This document shows positions 11,006 to 22,300 of a DNA stretch of 64,000 nucleotides, piece after piece. The notes beneath the pieces were generated by a model. It had not been told where the DNA came from. It ran no database searches and saw only the letters and a program-made list of their open reading frames with translations. The translations under genes and the position numbers were made by a program. The DNA lies in assembly GCA_947034895.1 (NCBI GenBank), contig OX344765.1, positions 44,149,001 through 44,213,000 of the forward strand, read 5' to 3'. The DNA comes from Rhytidiadelphus loreus (lineage: Eukaryota; Streptophyta; Bryopsida; Hypnales; Hylocomiaceae). Position 1 is the first letter of the stretch; every line of letters begins with the position of its first letter.

Positions 11006-12237
11006 ATACTTTTATGACATTACTTAGAAAATGAAGATCCATTTGCTCAATTTATGTTCTAATTCAATAAAACTTACAAGGCATTTGTACCTTTGGATTT
11101 GTCCAATTTGGAGAGTTCTACTTCAACTTCACTCGTTAAGGAAGGTTGTCTTTTCAACATCCAAGTACTTCATTAGATGAATGAGAAGTTAATTGGACCA
11201 ACTAATGTCAGGAAGCCCTCTATGCATCATCTAGAATATGGACGTTGGAGTGCTTAAGGATTAATTCCTAAAAGATTACGGTGTTCTGAGGTCCTAAAAA
11301 GCTTTATAGTACTTGTACTCAAAGCAAGGCTAAAATCTTCTCTTGTTTTTTATTTATTTATCAAATCCAACCATTAGTGCCTTTAGTTAACTTGTTCAAG
11401 TACATGCTCTTGAAATTTTAGAACCAAAATCTTCATCCACTACAAGTTCAATGTGCCTAAATGTTAAAAAGTAGTTTTTTTAAGCCCTTCCCAAAGGTGA
11501 GGGGTTGTATTCAACATTTTAAGAAAAAAAACTTACATCCTATAACTTGTTGCTTCCCATGAATTAAAGCACCCTTTCCTATTCAAAATTTTAAATTCAA
11601 GTTGGCCTATGAATCATCTTGAATACAATTATAATTTTATAAGGAAAAAACTATAAAACTAATTTTTAATTTCAAAAAAAGGAAAATGTAAAAGCATTGA
11701 CAAATCATAGATAAGTTGAGGGAGGTGAGATGGGGCTACGGAAGATTGCCCCATTACATGTTTTTTCAGCCCATTGAAAGACTGTGAGTTCCCCGACATT
11801 CTCAGACTGTGGGAACATCGCAAAACCAGTAATCTAATGTGGCTAAGAGACTACCATGTCGGACTGCGTAAAAAAAAGTTTAATACTTTTTTAAATTTTA
11901 AAATAAATAAATAATTTTATTATTATTATTAATTTTTAAATTATTTTATTGTTACTAAATAACTTGACTGTCCAGCCATGGTTCACAACATGGGGAACTT
12001 TGGTCAAACAGTCTCTCGAAGGCCTCATATAACATCTAATGTTCTTATTGCCCCAAATTTTACCCCTAGAAAAAACATTGAAATTATGTTTTGTCATCTA
12101 TGATAAAATTTGCAAATTTTGAATTGATATTTGCAATCAAAGGACCTAAATTAGCTAGGGGGCAATAAGAGGGTCAATCTTCTCTAGCTGGTGAAGTGGC
12201 TAGGTGGGGATTCATAGGAGGAGGTAAGAGCATCTCC
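11006..12237. other. Intergenic spacer with dispersed repeat fragments
   Basis: The block 11270-11560 (with ATCTTCTCTTG and CCTTTAGTTAACTTGTTCAAG) recurs, diverged, at about 48190-48400 and in reverse orientation at about 32200-32400, so it is a dispersed repeat (family L). The 11740-12060 part is less AT-rich and contains facing segments around an AT-rich core, perhaps another decayed element. No gene is seen. Confidence 0.55.
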
Positions 12238-12616
12238 ACCAATGGCTTCCCTATCCCTATCCAATCTGGATAGAGAAGATTCCACCCACCAACATTCCCT
12301 ATCTCTAAAAATTTAGGGAAGAAAGGGTCCAAATTCCCCATATGGAATGATGGATAGGGAACTTAAATGGAATAATTCCTAAACCACTTTTTACCTTTCC
12401 AACATGAATTGGGCTTCATTGATTTATAGGAATACTATTCACTTTGGCGTTGTTACTATTCCTATAGTTTTGTTTTGACTTCTCCTTACTTCTATTTAGC
12501 AATAAGTTGAAAATTTAGGGTAGAATTAGTGGAGGACTTGCCTTCCCTATCCTCATCTTTGCTCCCCTTCATCCCCTATAGAAATAGGGATAGGGAAGTC
12601 ACAAGTGGGGATGCTT
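12238..12616. mobile_element. Tourist-like MITE with TAA target duplication
   Basis: The left end starts GAGCATCTCCACC and continues through TTCCCTATCCCTAT. The right end, reverse-complemented, starts AAGCATCCCCACT and continues through the same TTCCCTATCCCTAT. The element is flanked by TAA at 12235-12237 and 12617-12619. A 3-bp TWA duplication with short GC-containing ends fits PIF/Harbinger (Tourist) MITEs. It is about 379 bp and non-coding. Confidence 0.8.
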
Positions 12617-12740
12617 TAAGTTTGTATTGGAGGTGGGATGCCTAGATGTGAAAGGTATGGAGTAAGGTAGAAACACCCCAAACCATCTATGTACCAATTC
12701 ATGAACATTAGATTTTCATTGAAGTGTTATTAGACTGTCA

Positions 12741-13661
12741 TTAACCCCTAAAGGTAAAGATTATGTTTTCACCAAAAACGCTCCAAAACTGGCATTTCTA
12801 AATCAAGTACCAAATTTTAGAAGAAAAACATTTCTGAATACATGTAACCATAGGATCTTATAGTACTCTAGTTTGAAAAGATGTAGAAAAAATTTCAGAA
12901 ATTCCCACCATGTAGATTGCAAGATATTAGTGTTTGAATTGACAAAAATCTTTTATTTGGCCTTGTAAAAAATCGGGTAGTTGCACTTCACAAGGTCACA
13001 TTTGTATGAAAAAATGCCCCAAATGGTGGTAACTCTTTGGATTAATTCTTCAAGGAAAATCTTATAAATTCCTAAAAAAATTTAGATTATTTGGAATTGC
13101 ACAACATATAGGAAAAAAATAGTAAGTAGAAAGAAGTAGAGAATGATTCAAAACACTAAATTGTTAAGAATTTAATTATGGAATTGAAAATTTCCAATCC
13201 CAATGGTTGTAATGTAGTAATAAACAATATACATCACACCTTTTAATTTTTTCAAGAAATATTAACAACTGAGTTAAATAAACGAATCCAAAGTTTATTT
13301 TAGAGTAGGAAATCTAAAACTGCTTGCAAACTAAAACACCTCATAACTTTCATCTCATAAATCAAAATGGAATGATTCAAATCTTTCCACCTATATATAA
13401 ATATGGAGAACCAATTTCAAATTTTTATTTTTGAAAAAAGTGATTTAAAATAAATAAATTGGGTTGCCCACTAAGCATTGAAAATTACATATCATGCACT
13501 AACTTTTGTCAAAAGTTATGAAAACTATTAGGCCTTAAAGCTACTCATTGGGCACATGTTGTGTGGAAATTTAAAATAAAAAAATAAAAAATTCGTTTGT
13601 AGTGCACTGCCCAAAATCGCTATGTTGTCAAAAAAACGCAATTTGGTCCTTCAAGGGTTAA
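12741..13661 (+). mobile_element. TTAA-bounded repeat, copy B
   Basis: It starts TTAACCCCTAAAGG and ends CCTTCAAGGGTTAA, about 921 bp. The interior segments CATAACTTTCATCTCAT, GGAATGATTCAAA and GCCCAAAATCGCTATGTTG are shared with copy C (42385-43239) and copy D (54879-55665). No coding capacity. Confidence 0.78.
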
Positions 13662-13888
13662 AGTGTCTCAAAAGTGTCATTAAATTGTCCCCTTACTTAA
13701 TTATGATTAGTTGATTGATGATTTTTTTAGATTTTGATTTCAAATTCAACTATATGATGGTTTTAGAGATTTAGGGAGCTTCCACTTTGAAAATTCACAA
13801 AAATTACATGTCATATCCAAAAATTCTAATTATTTTTTTGAAAATTTATGATTTTCAATTTCTAATACTACAAAAAAAAAATTAGAAA

Positions 13889-13976
13889 AGGTGCTTCCAA
13901 CTATGTTGAATTGCTTATATTGAAAATTTTAGGTGCTTCCAACTATGTTGAATTGCTTATATTGAAAATTTTAGGT
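13889..13976. repeat. 42-bp tandem duplication
   Basis: A 42-bp unit starting AGGTGCTTCCAACTATGTTG occurs at 13889 and 13931 with essentially no differences, and a third copy begins at 13973 and then diverges. The identity suggests recent slippage or unequal exchange. Confidence 0.9.
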
Positions 13977-16900
13977 GTTTCCATCCTATGAACAGACTAA
14001 ATGTTGAATTTGAGTTTGTCAATAATCCATTTTGATTCATAATGGTAGATTGTCTTCTTGTGAATTCATAATTCTTGATTTATTTTAATTCAGTTTTTAG
14101 AAAGAGAACTTTGATGGAGGATTCTACATGGAGTCGATTTGGGATCCCCCCTTTACCATGCTTTTTAATATATCTATTATATTAAGTACTCAGTTCCATG
14201 ACCCCTAATATGACTCCTGTTACAAAACCTATCATGTTCTTATCTTGAAGAAATACCATTCAATTATTGTATCTAATATTCAAGATGAAAACCTAGACAC
14301 AAGATAAGAGTCTTCTAATCAAATGCTATAGTTTAAACTGCTATGATCAAATTCTAGCACTATCAACTTTTGCAATGTTGATGTTGTAGCTAGTAATGGT
14401 TTAATGGCAATTCATTAAGTTTCTTGGCCCTTTTCTTTTGGTCAAATAGCAAGATTACAAAACACCAAATGTAAGTCTTGACTTCAAAACATGGTTGTTG
14501 TTCTTCACATTTTTCTTAAGATTTTTTTCAATACTAGATTGTCAAAATTTGTTGTTTAAAATTTCAGCATTTGATACTCTAGGAAAAGTGCAATATCATT
14601 TGCTTGCAAAATTGTCATCCACATTGAGTTGTTTTCTCTCTAACATTAGGAAAAGTTTGAGGCCTAAAAGAGGCTGCCAAATTTTGATTTTCGGCAGCCC
14701 CGTAGTGCAAGTACAGAAAATAAAAAATATATATTTTTAAATTTTTAAATAAAATAAAAAATATATATATAAACTATCGCCAGTATGTAGTGCCACGTCA
14801 GATCCAAAAACGAAAAAAGAATCTCCTAATTGCACCCCGGGGGGAAACTTGCAGCCTTTTGCAAGCTTGGAATTTTTTGTAATGTTGCAACTTTGGTTCT
14901 AGAAGAGGCGTCGAAAGTGAAATTTTATTTCAAAAATCAACCTCTCAATGCTCAAGGGCCACTTGAGAGATGATTGATTTGAAGAGTGCACTTCATCCAA
15001 TTATAATTCATTGAAGAAGCTTCAAGAAAAATTGTGTAATATATCAATGCCTAGAACAAATGGACTTCACAAGTGAATGGTTTTAATGTTTTGAAGAAGT
15101 TTACACAGTTTTTGTTAAATTGAGACTTTTCAAAGTCACAAACATAGATATGTTTAAAATGTTGATTTCACATGAATTTAAAATATTAGTGAATGCACAA
15201 AATTATTAAAAAAGAACTTCATTCTAGAATCCTAGTATTTTTCAATTGAGGAATGTGGTGGAAAGAATATTGAGAAAGGTCAAATGGGTCGTAGAAAACT
15301 CTATAGGGTATACACATTCGGAACATCCATTGGGAAGATCATGCATTGAAAGCTTCCATTGAGATTCAAAGCATACATTGAATACTTACATTGAAATTTT
15401 GAACATGCATCGTGTAAGTTAAACATGGAACAACATCAACTAGGTTCAACATAACATACAATGATAGACCATGTCCAAGGGCTAGATAAATGTGTATGTT
15501 CAACAACCAATGGATATGAATCATTCAAAAACAAGGCCCACAAGTAGACTTCTTGTGAGTTTAAATTAAGGTAATAGACTAAGAAAATCACTTAAAATAC
15601 TTTATTCAATATTTTGAAAGAATGGGACCCTCTCAAAATAATATTGTACATTTAGATGCTAAAAATCAAATTTTAGTTCTAGCTAGTTTAGGCTAATAAA
15701 CACTAAGTTTTTTTAGTTGTAAAGTGTAATTTCCATTAAAATGAGAGTTTCATGAGCGGTAGAGTCTTTGAGTAGATTTAGTTTGATGTAGTAATAGTCT
15801 TTTGATTCATATAAGTGAAGATCATGTCATTTGTTGAACACCAAGTCATGACCTTTGCGGTTGCTTGTAAGGGGTTGTTTATCTCATTCAAGTAGTTCAG
15901 ATTTGATTCCCATTGAATTTGTATGAGCACATGAGAGAAATCCAAAACTTGGTGCTACTAAGTGAGCTCTATAGGTAGAAAAGTTGTAACAACCAACCAA
16001 TCTCCTACCCGAAATGTGACAAGTGCTTAATATGTTAACAAAATAAAATAAAAAATAGGTGTATATACCACTATCCATTTTTTTCAAATCACAATAAAAT
16101 TTTAAATAAAATTTACACAATGATAAACATATAAAAAAGATGTTAGAGAAAACAAAGTACGAGTATAGAAAATATATCAATATTATATGTAAATTCCATT
16201 GTTTTATAAACACAAAACATACACTTCAAAACATTTATGCAATAGTGAACAATAAAATAAAATAAATCACTTTAAACCTATACCATCTAATATAATATAT
16301 AAATTCCATCCATTATATGAAACATGATGATGGAAAAAACATAATTAGAAAACTTGCAACATATATGCATTTATAATTTTGGATATCAAGTGTATGATGT
16401 GAGACTTTAAACATCAAGATGTTACATTAGACATCATTGTTGATATAAAAACAAGGGTTGTTAGATTCACCATCACCTAAAATATAGCAACTTAAACATC
16501 GATTGTTATATTAAACATCACTTAAAATACGGTTTTCTTATAGTGAGATTTAGCAGAATGTCTTACTCGCACAATCTCATTTAAATCATCCTTAATTTTT
16601 TTGTGCAAGGTAGCCCTACTACATTGCTTTGCATTCTCAAATGGTGGGAGGTATTAAAAAAACTTTGACAACTAATACGCCGATTGCTCCCCTAGCCCCA
16701 ACTATGTTTGTTGCGAGACCTCATAGGCCTTCCTCATAATCCCAATTAAATCAGAATTAAAGGTTTCATAGAACCCTTTAAGTGTCTAAAAGGATATGAG
16801 AAATGTTTAAATCATGGGAAGAAATCAACAAATTGAGTCTTCTTTCCAAATAACCACATTGCAACACTACCTAATATGTTTGGATGACAATTAAAAAACA

Positions 16901-18420
16901 ATTAAAACAAATCCATTTTCATGTTATAATTTGCAGAACCGATAAACTAACATAATACATAGAGCTCAATTTTTACAAAAGAGCATCACACCTTAGTGTA
17001 CTTCAAGTGAGAAATAAACCAATTTATAGTAGGAAAATGTTTCCATTGAACAAGCTTCTTGTCAAGTGCCCAAAAGACCTGCACCACAAGCATTTTACCA
17101 TCCAAACAAAATAAACCCTAAACTAGATAAATCCTAAATCCTACATGTTTCTTCAGCAAAGAGCGAATTTTATATATGACGTACATGATAATTTCTTGAG
17201 GAAACCAACATTCACTCCTTAATTCAAAACTGTAAAATCCATGTGAAAGTCGTCTCTAATTTGAGTTGTTAATGATTAATTGCAAATTACTAAAGGTAGA
17301 TGAGGAAGTCAAATCAGGAATTTGGTTGAGTAGCTAGAAAGCAGACCTTTCCATTACTCCCATGCTTACATAGACCATCACTATAGGAGATTAATTCAAA
17401 TTCTCGCATTCAAAAAATACAAACAATTCTCATTGCAACTTTGGTAGAAATCAAAGGGTGATCCTCATCAAACTTCCAAGAGCCTCTATATGCAATGTGC
17501 ACTTGGGCCAACCATCCACCCTCCAGCGTTGTTCACTCCACCACTCCACCAAGTTGAGCAAAGTTTGTCAAGTGACTCTAATGCATAAACTGTCAATTTG
17601 AAGATGCAACTTTTCAAAATTAATTTTCACAAGGTAGGCAAATTTGATACAATAAAGAAGCATAGGTTGGCGAAGAGGTCACAAAGTTGAATATTAAGGA
17701 TATAAAAACTCACTGAAAACACTATTCTTCTTTTTTACTTTCTCTATGTCAACAAGGGAAGCGGCGGAAAACTCTAATGGGTCAAGTTGGGTCAATGCTG
17801 GCTAGCGTGGCAGTAAATCTTCATGAAGGCAATTTGGTGACTGAATATTTTAAATTCTTATATTTTTATTATACTAATGACGCTTGATAAATATAAAATT
17901 TGTTATTAGGCATTATATCGCTAATAAAAAAATGAGTGGTAAACACTCATATCAAAGCACAAATGATGAAAACCTCTATGCATTGCGAAGTCTTGAAAGC
18001 AAACATGATTGACTTCAAGTGGGGCTTTGAGTGGCACTACTCACATTCAAATCAATGATGGCCTCAACCATCATTCAATGGTCCCATTATCATTGCATAG
18101 AGGCAGAATTTGAATAGTTTGTTCACTTGCATTATAAATGGGATTGCCACTTGTGAGTGAAAATTATCATTATGTACAGTTTAAAGGGAAAGGCTTATTG
18201 TAGCCCTATTTTTAATTCCATCTTACTAATGTCTACTAGTATGTGAAGAAAGCCTTCAACATATTTTTCAATAGTTCATTGCGATATTTTAATGTTAATA
18301 TTAGTATTAATGGCTATAAAAAATAAGTAGTTGTACTTCAAATGCCTTAATTAATACTATTTAATTTCAAAGGTTGCCATCTTCTCATTTACTACAAGTT
18401 AGAATGGTTGATTTTTTGTA
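13977..18420. other. Long AT-rich intergenic region, no gene seen
   Basis: No open frame here has a recognisable domain or splice-consistent continuation. Frames at 14495-14740 and 15884-16213 are biased to Phe, Ile and Leu, as expected of AT-rich noise. The 14670-14840 part is a less AT-rich pair of flanks around an AT-only core, possibly a decayed element. The 17450-17560 and 17745-17850 parts are mildly GC-richer but not coding. Confidence 0.55.
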
Positions 18421-18658
18421 TTATTTTTCCATGAATCTCCCACATTCAAAATATTTGCAACTTCTTTGGGTTTCTTTTTCATGCATGTAGACCGTAATTC
18501 TAGGACTTCCATGGATTGGGTCTATTAAAGTACAACAAATTTTTTTGGAGTATGTTGTAAATCATGAAAAGTGGAGCACAAATTTTATTTTTCCATGAAT
18601 CCCCCACATTCAAAATATTTGCAATTTCTTTGGGTTTCTTTTCCATGTATGTAGATCC
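18421..18658. repeat. Direct repeat pair of about 70 bp
   Basis: The segment from about 18422, TTTTTCCATGAATC then CCCACATTCAAAATATTTGC and TCTTTGGGTTTC, recurs from about 18587 with a handful of substitutions. The copies are about 165 bp apart. Confidence 0.85.
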
Positions 18659-19381
18659 ACTATAATGCTAGTTAATATGGAAGAAATTCCTTGAGATCCT
18701 CTAAAAAATCAAGAACATTGCTCTGACTATCCAAATTCAGTGAATAAAATCTCCCTTAGAGATTATGAACATGGCCATAAGTTTGAAAATGCTCATTTGA
18801 TAAACTACCCTGATTATATAAAATCAAAAAACAACTCAAATGTCTTGAATTTAACTCAAATGATGAGAACATAGCATCAGTAGTGAAATTGCACACACAA
18901 AATTGAAAACAAATCATCCATTCTCCAATATGCACAAAGTTTGTTTGACCATGCCAAAGACACTTTCGTAGCTTGGTGATAGGTCTCGTCGTTTCAGGGG
19001 CGGAATAAGGCTCCGCTTCCCTGAACTCCAGTTCCGAATTCCCCAATCATCTCGCACGAAATCCTGCCACCACCATTTGCATTTGCCATCCTTTGCTTCT
19101 GTTTCACCCCGGCCAGCGTCGCCATCGCCAAATGGCGCAGTGAAGCGAATACGATTTTGTCCTTGAAATCTTATTAAAAGCACTTTTTCATGCCTTGGAC
19201 TCCAAGACATTGAGAGCGCAGAATCAAGTGAGCATTGACCCTGTGACGAGTGTAAGCGTGTATCCTCGACGACGTTGCCGTGCATTCCCATCGGAGGTGT
19301 TTTTTTTGTCCCATTTCTGATGTCGGGAATTCGCAACTGATTAGGGCTACGGGATCGGGAGGGAGGGAGAAGGGGGGCGTC

Positions 19382-22300
19382 ATGTCGAAGCGCAAGGATT
19401 CGGCGACGGTGGTGAAAGGGGAAGGGGACAAGCTAGAGGTCACTCCTCTCGGAGCGGGAAACGAGGTCGGGCGGTCGTGTGTGTACATGACCTACAAGGG
19501 CAAGACGGTCATGGTATGGACACTCAAACCTCGGTGATCACAATTTTTGCACTGGGACGTAATTTGAATGTGTAATCAGTTCGCTTCAGTCAATGATAGT
19601 GTGGCAATTGTGTAGTTATTTTGGAGAGGGTTTGGGTGTAACACATTTCCAGATACTTCTTTACAGTAATTTGCAATCTGTTTAATTGTCAGAATTTTGT
19701 GTGATTTTCATGATGCGGGATTTTGACTCTGGGAGGCTCTCACGAATTTTTGTTGATTTTCTCGTTTTTTTGCTGTGGATTGGTGCAGTTTGATTGTGGA
19801 ATCCATCCTGGTTACTCTGGCATGGCAGCGTTACCCTACTTCGATGAGATTGATCCTATCAGCATTGATGTTCTGCTCGTGACGCAGTGAGTTATCTTTT
19901 AGTATCTCAGCAATCAATGAAATTTTTGAGTTGAGGGTTAGGGTTTTGCATTGCTGATCGAGTCATGTTAGGGTTATCGTTAAACCCAGAGTATATACCC
20001 ATGGTTTCAATGGGTGCCACGTTTGGAGAGATGGTCTTAAACCCTAAAACCCTAAACCCTAAAATCGTGAGTTGCACTCTCCCACTGCTGATTGCCTTTC
20101 ATGACTGTGCTGTAACCATAAAACTTCGGGTTTAAAGTCAGCAAGCCTTCTGTTGGTAGTTCAATCACAAATCTGAAATAATGTTAACAACTATTCATGA
20201 CATTATTCACTAGATTCACACCTACTTTTCTATTGAAACTAGGTCATCACTTTCACTTGGAATATGTTAATTCTAATGTGATTATTGTTGTTGGAGTAGT
20301 AATGACTGAAGGGGTTAATGTTGACGTTAGGGTAGGAGTCGTGTAGTGGAACTGCTACGCAATCCTGGTGTTACATAGGAAATCTAAGGCGACCGCGTCC
20401 TATTTGTTTAAGTGTAGAGATAGAGGACCCTAATGAATTATTGCTACCAAAATTCAATCAGATCAACCTCCTAGGGTTTCCCTTTCTTGTAATTTATTTT
20501 ATTAAGCCCTGACGGGGACTGCCATTCTGACCTTATTTCAAACTCTACTCGCTTTGCTCCCTAAGTTTGTGATTACTGGTCTTCACCCAGCCCGATGCTT
20601 CGAAGCATCGGGCTGGATGAAGAAACTCTATGTCGAGTTTTCTTCTGTCGGTTCTCAACAGGACAATCTAGTCTCGACCGTATCAGTAGACTTGGCAGGT
20701 ACTCTGGGGTGAATGTCTGTGAATATGGTTTGATTTTCCTGACACAATATGCTTTCATTTTTCAATGTGCAGTTTTCATCTGGATCATTGTGCATCGCTA
20801 CCTTATTTCCTGGAGAAGGTCAAGATGCTGTCATTTTCCATTCTTTTGATAGTTTTGAAGATGAACTGTGTGATTCAATCTTGTCCGAGAGTTTCTTTTA
20901 TTACCGCAATTGTATTCTTCCCAAACCAAGTGATTATGGGTTTGTGGATTTGCAGACCAACTTCAAAGGGAGGGTGTTCATGACACATGCCACTAAAGCT
21001 ATCTACAAACTTCTTCTATCAGATTTCGTCAAGATCAGCAAGGTGTCAGTGGACGACATGTTATATGATGAACACGACATTGCTCGAACGATGGAGAAAA
21101 TTGAGGTGAGTAAACGTTTGCAGTCCCAAGCAGTGATCTCTACCTTCATAGAAACTCTCTACTGTATCCAGGATTTGCAGGGGTTCATATCTGTATTGCA
21201 ATTGAGTAGAAGTGATGTAGGAGGGAATACTCTTTCCGTCACATTAAGCACTTCAACCAATATGTAAGAGTAAGATTTTCGGGAGATCAGTTTGGGAATA
21301 AGTGCCAAATCTGTTAAGATCAAATTTTTATCTGTGTATAAAATTCGTATGCAATTTCAAAGTGGGAGGTTGTGTACCACTGCAAGTGACTGTAGGCAAC
21401 CCCATTTCCATTCAAAGATCAGCGGCCATAGACTTATAGCCAAGTCTTGCTTACACGACTTGCTAATTGAAGGCCAAGTAAGGATATGATTAGATGAGTT
21501 ATTGGTAACAGAGATCAGCATAGGAGAGGGGATCAGATCCCTAAAGGTTGTAATATCCTCTAACTTATATCTTTACTCTGATGATGGCAGGTCATCGATT
21601 TTCATCAAACCATGGAAGTGAATGGAATCAGATTCTGGTGTTATACAGCAGGTCATGTATTGGGTGCAGCCATGTTCATGGTAGACATAGCTGGCATGCG
21701 AGTTCTCTACACTGGGGATTACTCATGTGAGGAAGATCGCCATCTTCGTGCTGCTGAAATGCCTCACTTTTCGCCCGATGTCTGCATTATAGAATCCACA
21801 TACGGTGTGCAAATTCACCAGCCACGAATCATGCGAGAAAGAAGATTTACTGATACCGTTGCTCAGACTGTTAGTCAGGTACTAAATACTGTCCTTTCAA
21901 CTCTCTTTCTCCAACCCGAGATCAATTTTTGGTTGGAGACGAGGGGTATGCTTGCTGTTTGCTCTATCCTAATTTCCACTAGATCTAATACGATTGAAGC
22001 ATTTGTTTGATTTTCAAAGTTTGAAGGCTTCTTGGCTTAGAAGATAAGCCTTTGGGGATCCTTTGGGCTTCTTCTGAGGGCCGGTTTACACTTCTCCAGA
22101 CACATCGTGAGGATAAGCAAATAGTTGAGGCCAAGACATAATTTCTAATTGTAGTCCCAGCACACGGTAGCAAGACATTAAAGAATAAAATAGGCGAATC
22201 GATTTTGTTTAAGCATCGTGTGTGCTGATGTTAACTCGAGCACTCCACAAAATTGTCAAACAGAAAAGAACATTAACCGAGAATTGTTGTGTATAAATCC

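Noticed and set aside
18914..19336. Minus-strand open frame upstream of CPSF73-I, possible divergent gene
   Set aside because: It overlaps the expected promoter and 5' UTR of CPSF73-I, shows no domain and has no splice partner. The openness probably follows from the higher GC there.
20038..20064. Telomere relic or chromosome fusion point
   Set aside because: Only about three units are present inside an intron, far too few to infer a former chromosome end.
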